Positions 54,100-64,000 of a stretch of DNA of 64,000 nt are shown one piece after another. The DNA lies in contig JAHXIQ010000002.1 in the NCBI GenBank assembly GCA_025655555.1, positions 682,001 through 746,000 on the forward strand. The letters run 5' to 3'. Each line of letters begins with the position of its first letter. Position 1 is the stretch's first letter. The notes beneath the pieces are model-generated. The model was not told where the DNA came from, searched no databases, and worked only from the letters and a program-made list of their open reading frames with translations. This DNA is from Candidatus Thiodiazotropha sp. (ex Myrtea sp. 'scaly one' KF741663). Lineage in GTDB: Bacteria; Pseudomonadota; Gammaproteobacteria; Chromatiales; Chromatiaceae. Made by a program: the position numbers and the translations under genes.

Positions 54100-55554
54100 A
54101 TGCACACAAAAACGATCGCAGAACTGGGCGCGGGTCTGAGGGCCGGTGAGTTTTCCAGTGTCGAGCTGACGCACCATTTTCTGCAGCGCATTGAGCGCCT
54201 GGAGGAAAACCTTAACAGTTTGGTGACAGTTACCCCTGAGTCAGCGTTAATGGCGGCTGAAGCAGCGGATCAGCAGATGAAATCAGGACATGCAGATCCT
54301 TTGATGGGTATTCCCATCCTACAGAAAGATATTTTCTGTACCCGTGGCGTGAAGACCAGTTGTGGTTCCCGCATGCTGGATAACTTCATCTCACCCTACG
54401 ATGCCACGGTGACTGAACGGTTGATGCAGGCTGGTGCCGTCAGCCTCGGTAAGGCCAACATGGATGAATTCGCCATGGGTTCTTCCAATGAAACCAGCTA
54501 CTACGGGCCGGTGAAAAACCCCTGGGACACAGCACGGGTGCCTGGGGGCTCTTCGGGCGGTTCCGCTGCGGCCGTGGCGGCAAGGTTGGCCGTGGCCGCC
54601 ACCGGTACCGATACGGGAGGATCTATTCGTCAACCAGCGGCGCTTTGCGGTATCACCGGGCTGAAACCAACCTACGGTCGCGTTTCCCGCTTCGGCATGA
54701 TCGCATTCGCCTCCAGCCTGGATCAGGCGGGTCCGATGACCCATAGTGCCGAAGATGCAGCACTGATGTTGCAGGCCATGGCGGGATTTGATCCAAAAGA
54801 CTCCACTTCAGCCGATGAGCCGGTGCCTGATTACAGCGCCAGCTTGGGTGACTCTCTGCAGGGTCTCAGGATCGGTTTGCCGAAAGAGTATTTCGGCGAG
54901 GGGCTCGATCCTGCAGTATCAGCTTCGGTTGAATCCGCCATTGAGGTCTACCGTCAACTGGGCGCTGAGGTGATGGAGATCAGCCTGCCCAATACCGGCC
55001 TGGCAGTGCCGACATACTATGTGGTTGCGCCTGCGGAGTGTTCGTCCAATCTCTCACGTTTCGATGGTGTACGATTCGGCTACCGTTGTGAGAATCCACA
55101 TGATCTGGAAGATCTCTACAAGCGTTCCCGTGGCGAGGGTTTCGGCCCCGAGGTGAAGCGACGTATCATGATTGGTACCTATGCGCTCTCGGCCGGTTAC
55201 TATGATGCCTACTATCTGAAGGCCCAGAAGACCCGACATCTGATCTCTGATGATTTCAGAAAGGCCTTCGAAAAGGTCGATGTGATTATGGGTCCCACCA
55301 CGCCGACGACTGCTTTTGGTCTGGGTGAGAAGATGGATGATCCGGTCACCATGTACCTGAACGATATCTACACCATCGCCACCAATCTGGCGGGCTTGCC
55401 GGGTATATCATTGCCGGTAGCGCCGGTGAATGGGTTACCGGTCGGTCTGCAGATCATCGGCAACTATTTTGCAGAAGCCAAGTTGTTGAATGTGGCGCAC
55501 CGCTTTCAACGGGAAAGCGAATGGCATCGGCAGATGCCCGTTGGCTTTGAATAA
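54100..55554 (+). CDS. gatA: Asp-tRNA(Asn)/Glu-tRNA(Gln) amidotransferase subunit A
   Basis: Amidase signature [32 protein letters not shown]. Confidence 0.98.
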   Translation: MHTKTIAELGAGLRAGEFSSVELTHHFLQRIERLEENLNSLVTVTPESALMAAEAADQQMKSGHADPLMGIPILQKDIFCTRGVKTSCGSRMLDNFISPYDATVTERLMQAGAVSLGKANMDEFAMGSSNETSYYGPVKNPWDTARVPGGSSGGSAAAVAARLAVAATGTDTGGSIRQPAALCGITGLKPTYGRVSRFGMIAFASSLDQAGPMTHSAEDAALMLQAMAGFDPKDSTSADEPVPDYSASLGDSLQGLRIGLPKEYFGEGLDPAVSASVESAIEVYRQLGAEVMEISLPNTGLAVPTYYVVAPAECSSNLSRFDGVRFGYRCENPHDLEDLYKRSRGEGFGPEVKRRIMIGTYALSAGYYDAYYLKAQKTRHLISDDFRKAFEKVDVIMGPTTPTTAFGLGEKMDDPVTMYLNDIYTIATNLAGLPGISLPVAPVNGLPVGLQIIGNYFAEAKLLNVAHRFQRESEWHRQMPVGFE

Positions 55555-55643
55555 GTCAGGGAAATGATGAATTTTGATTTGATGTTCGAATTGTATACAC
55601 GGCCTTTTTATTTAAAAAAACGTGAGCAAAGCGAACTTCATCA

Positions 55644-55674
55644 ATTCAAAACTCACCATTCAAAATTCAAAATT
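55644..55674. repeat. Short heptanucleotide tandem repeat (ATTCAAA)
   Basis: ATTCAAA-ACTCACC-ATTCAAA-ATTCAAA-ATT in the gatA-gatB spacer. Confidence 0.6.
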
Positions 55675-55690
55675 AATTTCGAGTAGAGAC

Positions 55691-57124
55691 ATGCAGTGGG
55701 AAACCGTCATCGGGCTTGAGGTTCACGCTCAACTGGCCACCAAGTCAAAGATTTTTTCGGGCGCTTCCATCGCCTATGGTGCGGAGCCGAATACCCAGGC
55801 TTGTATTGTTGATCTGGGATTCCCGGGCGTATTACCGGTATTGAATGAAGAAGCCGTCAATATGGCACTGAAGTTTGGTTTGGCGGTAAATGCCGAGATC
55901 GGAGAGCGCTCCATATTTGCCCGTAAGAACTACTTTTACCCCGATTTGCCCAAGGGTTATCAGATTAGCCAATTCGAGCTGCCCATCGTGGGAAAAGGTG
56001 CTTTGACCATTGATCTGGATGACGGTGTACAGAAGGTGATCGGCATCACCCGGGCGCATCTGGAGGAGGATGCGGGTAAGTCCCTGCACGAAGATTTCCA
56101 CGGTATGACCGGTATCGACCTCAATCGGGCCGGCACGCCACTGCTTGAGATTGTCTCGGAACCCGATATGCGCTCCATCAAGGAGGCTGTCGCCTACGCC
56201 CGTAAGATCCACCAATTGGTTGTCTACCTCGGGATCTGCGACGGTAACATGCAAGAGGGTTCCTTCCGCGTGGATGCCAATCTGTCAATTCGTCCTATGG
56301 GGCAGGAGCCAATGGGCACCCGTACCGAGTTGAAAAACATCAACTCTTTCCGCTTCCTCGAGCGGGCGCTCAATTACGAACTCGAGCGCCAGATCGACTT
56401 GGTGGAGAGTGGTGGCCAGGTGGTACAGGAGACTCGGCTGTATGATGCGGACCGGGATGAAACCCGCTCCATGCGCAGCAAGGAAGAGGCGAATGACTAT
56501 CGTTACTTTCCCGATCCCGATCTACTGCCGGTGGAAATCAATCCAGCAAGACTGGATGCCGCCCGACAGGACATGCCCGAACTGCCGGACCAGAAGCGAG
56601 CGCGTTTTGAGTCTGACTTTAATCTTTCGGCAGATGATGCCGGTAAGCTGACTCAGAGTCGTCCTCAGGCTGACTATTTCGAAGCTACCGTTGAGGCTGG
56701 CGCCGACTCGAAAATGGCGGCTAATTGGGTCATGGTTGAGTTAGGTGGAGCGCTCAACAAAGCAGGACTTGAGCTAAATAATTCACCGGTGTCGCCGCAA
56801 CAGTTGGGAGGCTTGCTGAAACGCATTGCTGACAACACCATCTCGGGTAAGATCGCAAAGCAGGTCTTCGAGGCTATATGGAAAGGTGAGGGTGACGCCG
56901 ACAGTGTGATTGAGGCCAGAGGCCTGAAACAGATCACGGACAGCGGTGCTATCGAGGCTATTATTGCTGAGGTAATCGCCAACAATCCCAAGCAGGTGGA
57001 TCAGTTCCGCGCAGGTAAGGAAAAATTGTTGGGTTTTTTCGTTGGACAGGTGATGAAGGCAACCCAGGGTAAGGCCAGTCCAGGTGAAGTGAACAAAATA
57101 CTTCTGGGAAAGCTCAAAGGATGA
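55691..57124 (+). CDS. gatB: Asp-tRNA(Asn)/Glu-tRNA(Gln) amidotransferase subunit B
   Basis: [24 protein letters not shown]; start at internal Met, excluding the translated heptamer repeat. Confidence 0.96.
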   Translation: MQWETVIGLEVHAQLATKSKIFSGASIAYGAEPNTQACIVDLGFPGVLPVLNEEAVNMALKFGLAVNAEIGERSIFARKNYFYPDLPKGYQISQFELPIVGKGALTIDLDDGVQKVIGITRAHLEEDAGKSLHEDFHGMTGIDLNRAGTPLLEIVSEPDMRSIKEAVAYARKIHQLVVYLGICDGNMQEGSFRVDANLSIRPMGQEPMGTRTELKNINSFRFLERALNYELERQIDLVESGGQVVQETRLYDADRDETRSMRSKEEANDYRYFPDPDLLPVEINPARLDAARQDMPELPDQKRARFESDFNLSADDAGKLTQSRPQADYFEATVEAGADSKMAANWVMVELGGALNKAGLELNNSPVSPQQLGGLLKRIADNTISGKIAKQVFEAIWKGEGDADSVIEARGLKQITDSGAIEAIIAEVIANNPKQVDQFRAGKEKLLGFFVGQVMKATQGKASPGEVNKILLGKLKG

Positions 57125-59352
57125 GTGCAAGCCTGTTGGATATGACATCAGGCATGGGCAGGTTAGACAGATGGAGGTTCAGCTTGAGGATGATAAGTTT
57201 GAGAAATTCACTGGCAGCACTCGCATTGATGCTTCCTGTTGGGGTTCAGGCGGGTATCTGGCAGGATCTGACACCGCCGGGGCAGATGGCCAAGGCGATC
57301 AATCAGACGCCTGTCTACTATCGTGCGCTGAAGGCTGACCGGCCTCAGCTCGAACAGGTACTGGCACAAGCGCCTATCGAGTTTACCAGCAGTCAGGGTG
57401 CGATATTGGAACTCCCACTGCCCCACGGTGGTGCGCAGCGTTTTGAGGTGGTGGATTCACCGATTATGTCGCCGGCGCTGGCTGATAAACATCCGGAGAT
57501 CTCAACCTATTCCGTCAAAGGCATCGACAATCCCGCCATTACCGGCAGACTCGACCTGACCGCTGCGGGTTTTCACGCGATGCTGTCTACACCGGGCGGG
57601 ACGGTGTTTATTGATCCGGATAAGAGCGGTAACTATCGGAGTTTCTACAAGCAGGATTTTGTCACCGCCAGTGAGGGCGCGACGGCCGATCATGTCTGTA
57701 GGTTGGGTGAACTGGGGTCAGGTGCGGTAGATTTCCACCAACCTTCCGTAACAACGGCGCTGCGTACTGTCAGTAGCAACCAACGGCGGGTTTATCGTTT
57801 GGCTGTTGCAGCAACAGGCGAATACACCCAGTACTTTGGTGGCAACACATCGCTGGCCGTGTCTAATATTGTGACTGCGGTCAATCGGGTCAACCAGATC
57901 TACGGACGGGATTTGGCGGTGCAGCTGCAGTTGACAGCAACACTCATTTTTACCGATCCATTCAGTGATCCCTATTCCCATCCAGATGCTTTCACGATGC
58001 TGTCACAGAACCAAGACGCACTGGATTTCGAAGTGGGTGTAGACAGCTATGATCTCGGGCATCTATTTGGCCTTGCCGGTGGCGGTCTGGCCCAGCTCGG
58101 TGCGGCATGTACTAATCTCGATGCACATGGATATACAGGTTTTCCAACCCCTGACAGCGATGTTTTCTATATTGATCTGCTGGCTCACGAGATGGGCCAT
58201 CAACTGGATGCAACCCACTCTTTCAATGGCAGCACAGATGCGTGCAGTGGTCTCAATCGCTCGCCAATCACTGCAGTGGAGCCGGGCAGTGGTTCCACCA
58301 TTATGGCCTATGCGGGTATTTGTGGGGGTGAGGACATTCAGGCGAACTCGGATGCGGTTTTCCATTCCACCAGTATCCAACAGATCAACAATTTTGTTTT
58401 TTCCGGGGTAGGCCGAACTTGTGGCACGCTAGTCTCCACTGGTAACGCAATACCGACGCTGATCGATGCAGGACCTGCAGTCACTATCCCTCAGGGAACG
58501 CCATTTGTGCTGACCGGTCAGGCGTCTGGTGATCCGGATGGAGACACGCTCTCCTATCAATGGGATCAGATTGATGTAGGCCCAACAGCCACAACAGTGA
58601 CAACTTTAGGTACGGATCTAGGTGACAATCCATTGTTTCGTAGCTTTCTGCCGAAGAGTACACCCACGCGCTACTTCCCACGGCTCAGCAGTCTGCTGGC
58701 GGGAAGTGTTGATAAGGCCGAGACACTACCAACGACGCCGAGGAATCTGAATTTCAGGTTGACAGTGCGGGATGGTAACTCCGGTCTTGGAGATGATGAC
58801 CGGGTAGTCAGCGTCGCCTCTGCGACGGGGCCTTTCCAGATCAATAGTGTCACTCAGGGTGCCGGGACATTGGTCATCGACTGGGACCCGGCTGATACGG
58901 CGTCCTTCTGTAACACACTGAATGTCAGCTTGATGGCCTTTGCAAATGATGGCTCGACTTATTGTGATGCAGAAGACAATCCCGATCTTGATTTAGGAAC
59001 GCTGGTAAACGCATCCGGTAGTGATGTCATCAGTCTACCCACTTCACTCTCTGTAACACGTGCCAGAGTGATGCTGTCCTGTGCTACCAGTGTATTCTTC
59101 GCCTTTTCTGACACGGACCTCACAATCTCTACACCAAATGCTCCAGTGGCGAGTGACTGTAAAACCATCGATGGTGAGGTTGTTGCGCACGGCGGAGTAA
59201 CAACGCCCCCCGCGCCGGGTGGTGGTGTAAATCTGCCGAGTGGCGGCGGTGGCGGCGCTATGTTTTGGTTGACCCTGTGGCTTACGATGGGTGGCCTGTT
59301 GAAGCATCTTTCAGAGAGGGGCCGCCGGGTTAATCGTAACGCGAGAACCTGA
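57121..59352 (+). CDS. Secreted reprolysin-like zinc metalloprotease with GlyGly-CTERM sorting tail
   Basis: [15 protein letters not shown] (HExxHxxxxxH); C-terminus [40 protein letters not shown] = Gly-rich + hydrophobic + basic tripartite tail; true start may be internal. Confidence 0.88.
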   Translation: MSASLLDMTSGMGRLDRWRFSLRMISLRNSLAALALMLPVGVQAGIWQDLTPPGQMAKAINQTPVYYRALKADRPQLEQVLAQAPIEFTSSQGAILELPLPHGGAQRFEVVDSPIMSPALADKHPEISTYSVKGIDNPAITGRLDLTAAGFHAMLSTPGGTVFIDPDKSGNYRSFYKQDFVTASEGATADHVCRLGELGSGAVDFHQPSVTTALRTVSSNQRRVYRLAVAATGEYTQYFGGNTSLAVSNIVTAVNRVNQIYGRDLAVQLQLTATLIFTDPFSDPYSHPDAFTMLSQNQDALDFEVGVDSYDLGHLFGLAGGGLAQLGAACTNLDAHGYTGFPTPDSDVFYIDLLAHEMGHQLDATHSFNGSTDACSGLNRSPITAVEPGSGSTIMAYAGICGGEDIQANSDAVFHSTSIQQINNFVFSGVGRTCGTLVSTGNAIPTLIDAGPAVTIPQGTPFVLTGQASGDPDGDTLSYQWDQIDVGPTATTVTTLGTDLGDNPLFRSFLPKSTPTRYFPRLSSLLAGSVDKAETLPTTPRNLNFRLTVRDGNSGLGDDDRVVSVASATGPFQINSVTQGAGTLVIDWDPADTASFCNTLNVSLMAFANDGSTYCDAEDNPDLDLGTLVNASGSDVISLPTSLSVTRARVMLSCATSVFFAFSDTDLTISTPNAPVASDCKTIDGEVVAHGGVTTPPAPGGGVNLPSGGGGGAMFWLTLWLTMGGLLKHLSERGRRVNRNART

Positions 59353-59361
59353 TCACTGTCG

Positions 59362-59745
59362 TCACAGACAGTGATCGATCACCAGTCGGTTGTAGTTCTC
59401 TGCATAAGCCTCAGCCGCCTGCAGCAGTTTTAAATGGGTTTCGCCCATCACCATGTCAGTGGAGCCCGGCAGGTAACGGACACCGCAGACACTCTTGGCC
59501 TTTGACATCAATTCAGGCGCAACCCCCGGGATATTCGATCCGCGCGTGGCCATGGCCAGGAGTCTTTTGTCGCCACGGTCGAGGTTCTGCCTGGCATCGT
59601 TTTCGGCATTGGCCTGTTTTAACCACAGCAGGGATTCAACGGCATTCTTCTCCTTTGGCGTGACTTGACTCATGTCTATCTGTTCCCCTGTCTGACAGGC
59701 GGTAAGCAGTAACAGTGGAAAGAGTAATGGAAGGATCTTTTTCAC
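59362..59745 (-). CDS. Small lipoprotein of unknown function (GTG start)
   Basis: VKKILPLLFPLLLLTACQTG lipobox; GTGA overlap with the stop of the upstream rhombosortase gene. Confidence 0.72.
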   Translation of the reverse strand: MKKILPLLFPLLLLTACQTGEQIDMSQVTPKEKNAVESLLWLKQANAENDARQNLDRGDKRLLAMATRGSNIPGVAPELMSKAKSVCGVRYLPGSTDMVMGETHLKLLQAAEAYAENYNRLVIDHCL

Positions 59746-60341
59746 CCGGTGACCTCTTGGCGGATAAGCCGTAAATAACTGCGTTCGATACCCCATAATA
59801 AGACGCCGCCGATCCCCCCGTAAAGGTGCGCGTCGACAATTACCCGCCCTTCCACCCAGGACTCACTGCCGGGCAGCGGTCCTGTGAGTTGTTCCCAGGC
59901 GAGTTTGCCCGCAATAAGTAGCAGTCCAAGGACAGACCAACGGGGTTGGCGCCACACCTGCCGCAGTAACAGATAGACCAATACGCCATGTAAAACACCG
60001 GAAAGGCCACGATACCAAGCAACTTCCGGGCTCCATAACAGCAGTCCGGCTGAGGCGCCCAGTGCGAGCGCTGGGAGCCGATAAATACATGATTTTATGC
60101 GCATCTCAGCGCTCAGGAAGAGATGCCATATCAGCCACAGGGCGGCCAGATTCATCACTGTATGTTCCCAGCCCAGATGTACGAAATGTCCCGTCACAAG
60201 GCGCCACCATTCGCCGGTCTGTATGGCTGATAGCTCATACTGTAAGAGATCCTGAAATCTTTCGGGCAAAAAACCCAGAATAGTGCAGATGGCGGTGATA
60301 GCCAGAGGGCAGTGATAGGGTTTAGATAGCAAGCCTTTCAT
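59742..60341 (-). CDS. rrtA: Rhombosortase (rhomboid-family GlyGly-CTERM protease)
   Basis: GHFVHLGWEHTVMNLAALWLIW, catalytic YRGLSGVLHG, and VDAHLYGGIGGVL; adjacent to GlyGly-CTERM substrate. Confidence 0.88.
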   Translation of the reverse strand: MKGLLSKPYHCPLAITAICTILGFLPERFQDLLQYELSAIQTGEWWRLVTGHFVHLGWEHTVMNLAALWLIWHLFLSAEMRIKSCIYRLPALALGASAGLLLWSPEVAWYRGLSGVLHGVLVYLLLRQVWRQPRWSVLGLLLIAGKLAWEQLTGPLPGSESWVEGRVIVDAHLYGGIGGVLLWGIERSYLRLIRQEVTG

Positions 60342-60383
60342 ATGGCCCTGTCGTGTGGTTGAAGCGTGGTGGTGTGCCTTGGC

Positions 60384-61136
60384 TCATTTGACTTGATCCT
60401 GGCTGCAGACCGGGCAGGCTGGGTCTGGCCGCAATCCGATGGTCCGCCACTCCATCTGCAGGGCATCAAACAGTAGCAGTTTTCCTATCAGCGGTGTGCC
60501 TGCCCCCGTCAGAACTTTGATGGCCTCGATCGCCTGAATGCTGCCGATCACACCTACCAATGGCGCCAGAACGCCATTGGCAGAGCAGGTCTCATCGATC
60601 TGGCCTTCGCTGGGATAGAGGCAGTGGTAACAGGGATCCCCCGGCTGCCCTGTGAAAACACTGACTTGTCCCTCCATGCGGATGGCGGCGCCGGAAATCA
60701 ACGGAGTTCGATTTTTATGACAGGCGAGATTGATGGCGAAGCGAGTCGTGAAGTTGTCGGTGCCGTCTATCACCACATCAGCCAGTTCGACCTGTTTGGA
60801 CAGCGCATCTCCCTCCAAGGGATGGTCGATGGTCAGGATCTCGGTTTCAGGGTTGAGTGCCTGCAGGGTATCTCTGGCTGATTCCACCTTGGGTCGACCG
60901 ATACCGGCTGTTGTGTGAACGATTTGCCGCTGAAGATTAGTCAGATCGACCTTATCGAAGTCGACCAGTACCAGGGTGCCAATACCTGCTGCTGCCAGAT
61001 ACATAGAGACGGGTGAACCGAGCCCGCCCAGGCCGATGATTAAGGCGCGGGAAGAGGCGAGTCTCTCCTGTCCCTCGATACCGATGGATGGCAGCATGAT
61101 CTGGCGGCTGTAGCGCAGCAGTTGTTCGTCGTTCAT
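60384..61136 (-). CDS. MoeB/ThiF-family adenylyltransferase
   Basis: RYSRQIMLPSIGIEGQERL, GLGGLGSPVSMYLAAAG, DGTDNFTTRF, CPVC. Confidence 0.93.
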   Translation of the reverse strand: MNDEQLLRYSRQIMLPSIGIEGQERLASSRALIIGLGGLGSPVSMYLAAAGIGTLVLVDFDKVDLTNLQRQIVHTTAGIGRPKVESARDTLQALNPETEILTIDHPLEGDALSKQVELADVVIDGTDNFTTRFAINLACHKNRTPLISGAAIRMEGQVSVFTGQPGDPCYHCLYPSEGQIDETCSANGVLAPLVGVIGSIQAIEAIKVLTGAGTPLIGKLLLFDALQMEWRTIGLRPDPACPVCSQDQVK

Positions 61137-61260
61137 ATGCTATTAATCCGGCAACCAAATAGATTGTGTTCAGCCGAAGCTTATCTATCTATGGTAAGAC
61201 GTCAAAAAAGCCACTGTAGCACTCCTACAGGCGGTTTTGACAACGCGAGATGGTATGGGA

Positions 61261-61707
61261 TCAGAGATATTTTCGCCAATGTTCCGGTCGGTGATCACGC
61301 AGTCCGTGGTCGAGGCGTTGGTAACGGTCGGCAAAAATCTGGCGGGTACATTTGCTGTCAGTCTGGGTGCAGCCGAGGTTGGCGCGTTCTGTGTCTTCGG
61401 TGTAGTAATAGAGCGCCCGCATGAGGCGGTACAGTAAACGATTGTCGAGATGCAGACCCATCGCTGTCAGCCCATGCTCGATCTGCTCCAAACTGAGCTG
61501 CATAAGCTGATAAGTGATGTGTAAATGCGTTGCCGAGACGACTGTTACGCTGACGATGCCTTCAATGTCAGCGAGTAGATGGCTTGCGGTCTCAGCCTGA
61601 TTGGGGTCCGGGTGGAGCTCGACAAAGTGAATGTCCCGGTGTTTCACCAAATCGTGTGGGGTTTCGCCCATAGCATTCAATCCTAGTGAAAGCAGGGAAA
61701 TAATCAA
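61261..61707 (-). CDS. Conserved-looking protein of unknown function
   Basis: 148-aa ORF filling the gap between moeB-like and prmC on the same strand; LLADIEGIVSVTVVSATHLHITYQLMQLSLEQIEHGLTAMGLHL resembles an HMA-like fold. Confidence 0.6.
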   Translation of the reverse strand: MIISLLSLGLNAMGETPHDLVKHRDIHFVELHPDPNQAETASHLLADIEGIVSVTVVSATHLHITYQLMQLSLEQIEHGLTAMGLHLDNRLLYRLMRALYYYTEDTERANLGCTQTDSKCTRQIFADRYQRLDHGLRDHRPEHWRKYL

Positions 61708-61720
61708 GCGGTTCGGTCAT

Positions 61721-62584
61721 TCAGGAGATTGGCTTTTGTCCTTCAGTGACGCGAGGTTGTGCGGCCAGATCTTTGTGAGTCTCGATATTTATAAAGCCCT
61801 GCAGATCAAGAAGTTGCCTGACCGCTTCCGCTTGCTGGTATCCATGTTCCAGTAGCAGCCAGCCTCCGGGGATCAGGTGGTTTGTTGCCTGTTGAATGAT
61901 CTGCCGGATGTCCATCAGGCCATCGCTGCCAGATGTCAGGGCGGAAACCGGCTCTCTGGGTAGGTCACCCTGCATGAGATGGGGGTCATCTTGCTCGATA
62001 TAGGGGGGATTGCTGGCGATAAGGTCATACAGGGTGCTTGCCGGCAGGGCTTGGTACCAGTTACCGGCGTAGAAGTTTATGTTGCTCAGATTTAATTGGT
62101 CCGCATTGTTTTCTGCGACCCGCAGGGCGTTCTCCGAATAGTCACAGGCATGGATTCTCGCATCCGGCCTTTCACTGCCCAGCGCGACGGCGATTGCGCC
62201 GCTGCCGGTGCCGAGGTCTGCAATCATCGGTTGCTCAACGGTCTCCAGATGCAGGAGCGATATCTCCACCAATAGTTCTGTCTCCGGCCTCGGGATCAGT
62301 GTGTCAGGTGTAACGTTGAGCGTTAGCGACCAAAATTCCCGCAGGCCGGTGATATGGGCAATGGGCTCGCCGCTGAGACGCCTTGTTATGAGCGCTTCAT
62401 ATTCGGCAAGTTCTGTCGCGGATAGCTCGTTGTCTGGCCAGGCGTAGAGATGGCTACGGGGTTTATCCAGCAGGTGACAGAGCAGCAGAGCGGCTTCCAG
62501 ATCTGCGGCGGCGCGCTCAAGTGAAGCAAGTCTCTCTGAAGCTGCCTGTTGTGCCAGACGCAGGGTGATGGGGTTTGCTGACAT
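61721..62584 (-). CDS. prmC: Peptide chain release factor N5-glutamine methyltransferase
   Basis: IPRPETELLVE, DLGTGSGAIAVALG, LIASNPPYIEQDDPHL. Confidence 0.96.
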   Translation of the reverse strand: MSANPITLRLAQQAASERLASLERAAADLEAALLLCHLLDKPRSHLYAWPDNELSATELAEYEALITRRLSGEPIAHITGLREFWSLTLNVTPDTLIPRPETELLVEISLLHLETVEQPMIADLGTGSGAIAVALGSERPDARIHACDYSENALRVAENNADQLNLSNINFYAGNWYQALPASTLYDLIASNPPYIEQDDPHLMQGDLPREPVSALTSGSDGLMDIRQIIQQATNHLIPGGWLLLEHGYQQAEAVRQLLDLQGFINIETHKDLAAQPRVTEGQKPIS

Positions 62585-62668
62585 AGATTTTCAACAATGG
62601 CCTATTCAAGGTGCCGGGATAATAAGATCTCTATGTCTCCTCACGATGAGGTGAGGGAGCGATCCGGT

Positions 62669-63751
62669 TTATTCGTTCTCGCCCATGGCGGCCAATTGCT
62701 CTACCTGGTGCTCTCGCAACAGGGGTTCGATAACCTGATCCAATACGCCGGTCATCACCTCATCGAGCTTGTAGAGGGTCAGATTGATGCGGTGATCGGT
62801 GATACGGTTCTGCGGGTAATTGTAGGTCCGAATCCGCTCTGAACGGTCGCCGCTACCCACCTGGAGCTTGCGTGAGCTGGCCTGGGCTGTGGTGATCTCA
62901 TCCTGTGCCTGAGAGAGTAACTTGGCCTGAAGGAGTGACATGGCCCTGGCCTTGTTTTTGTGCTGGGAACGTTCATCCTGACACTCCACCACGATCCCGC
63001 TGGGCAGATGGGTGATGCGAACTGCCGAGTCGGTCTTGTTGACATGCTGTCCGCCGGCGCCGGATGCGCGATAAGTATCGATGCGCAGATCGCCGCTGTT
63101 GATGTCCACGTCGTCTACCGTTTCCGCCTCCGGCAGGATAGCCACGGTGCAGGCGGAGGTGTGGATGCGGCCTTGTGATTCGGTCTCCGGGACACGTTGA
63201 ACCCGATGCGTGCCCGACTCGAATTTCAGCCGGGAGTAGACTGCATTGCCTGTGATGCGGCAGACCACCTCTTTGTAGCCGCCGTGTTCACCTTGGCTCT
63301 CGCTGATGGTCTCCGTCTGCCAGTGATGAAGCTCGGCATAGCGAAGGTACATACGAAAGAGGTCGCTGGCGAAGAGCGCTGCCTCCGCGCCACCGGTACC
63401 GGCACGAATCTCCAGGAAGATATTGCGCTGGTCGTTGGGATCAGGCGGAATCAGTAGTAGCTGTAGTTCCGGTTCCAGGGCGTCACGTGTTTGCTCGGCC
63501 GCGGTCAATTCCTCTTTGGCGAGGGGAGCCATTTCCGGGTCCCCCATCATCTCCTGAGCGGCCTCAATATCGGATTCGGTATCCATATATCGCCGGAAAG
63601 TCTCTACTACGGGCTCAAGTTGAGCATACTCCTGTCCCAGAGAGCGGAACTGGCGTTGATCGCTCTGGATCTCCGGATCGGCGAGGAGGGCGGTAATCTC
63701 TTCGAAGCGTTCGGCGATATGATCCAGCTTGCCGCGCAGTGATGGCTTCAT
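62669..63751 (-). CDS. prfA: Peptide chain release factor 1
   Basis: GGQ motif [40 protein letters not shown]. Confidence 0.98.
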   Translation of the reverse strand: MKPSLRGKLDHIAERFEEITALLADPEIQSDQRQFRSLGQEYAQLEPVVETFRRYMDTESDIEAAQEMMGDPEMAPLAKEELTAAEQTRDALEPELQLLLIPPDPNDQRNIFLEIRAGTGGAEAALFASDLFRMYLRYAELHHWQTETISESQGEHGGYKEVVCRITGNAVYSRLKFESGTHRVQRVPETESQGRIHTSACTVAILPEAETVDDVDINSGDLRIDTYRASGAGGQHVNKTDSAVRITHLPSGIVVECQDERSQHKNKARAMSLLQAKLLSQAQDEITTAQASSRKLQVGSGDRSERIRTYNYPQNRITDHRINLTLYKLDEVMTGVLDQVIEPLLREHQVEQLAAMGENE

Positions 63752-64000
63752 GAATTGTTATCGATTTTTTTAAGCTGAAACAAGGTGTTGGCAGCTTCTA
63801 GCAACTCAATCTGGCCATTGAATCCAGCCTGACGAAGTTGGGCGCTGGGAGTATGCAACAGCTTGTTGGTCAACGTGTGGCCCATGAACTGCAGTACCTC
63901 TTCCGGTGATTTGCCCTTGTTTAGTTGCTGCATCGCCTTTTGAATGACTTCGTCACGCAGATTTTCCGCATAGGCGCGGTAGTCCTGTATCAGCTCTACC
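63748..64000 (-). CDS. hemA: Glutamyl-tRNA reductase, C-terminal fragment truncated by window edge
   Basis: Minus-strand frame ends ...[37 protein letters not shown]; upstream of prfA as usual. Confidence 0.9.
   Translation of the reverse strand, partial: VELIQDYRAYAENLRDEVIQKAMQQLNKGKSPEEVLQFMGHTLTNKLLHTPSAQLRQAGFNGQIELLEAANTLFQLKKIDNNS

Overview
The window is a chromosomal segment of a gammaproteobacterium. Taxonomy is inferred from gene content and order; a Chromatiales or sulfur-oxidiser-like lineage is plausible but not demonstrated. Coding density is high and most of it is housekeeping: porin, rpiA, ilvA, 6S RNA-zapA-fau, pepP-ubiH-ubiI, a riboswitch-controlled gcvT-gcvH-gcvPA-gcvPB operon followed by a PfkB kinase and moaB-moeA-moaD-moaE, lgt-thyA-folA, apaG/apaH, coq7, mlaFEDB, trxA-rho, murU with a GCS-like/M14 pair, the large mreBCD-mrdA-rodA-mltB-rlpA-dacA-ybeD-lipB-lipA cluster, gatCAB, a GlyGly-CTERM metalloprotease next to a rhombosortase, moeB-like, prmC-prfA-hemA. 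I found no tRNA, rRNA, CRISPR array, prophage or transposase. Non-coding features read from the raw sequence include a 6S RNA on the minus strand, a tandem glycine riboswitch with its own promoter and a downstream intrinsic terminator, several intrinsic terminators and REP-like inverted repeats. The best leads are: (1) the rhombosortase + small lipoprotein + GlyGly-CTERM protease locus; (2) a translationally coupled DUF6502-like/DUF5666-like pair, whose lipoprotein appears to contain about six tandem repeats; (3) mreC, which has no canonical start codon at its expected N-terminus and may use AUU; (4) an mla operon without mlaC; (5) REP/MITE-like and heptanucleotide repeats in intergenic DNA. 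I did not find a convincing wholly new multi-gene system. All functional calls are from reading translated sequence by eye, without database searches.
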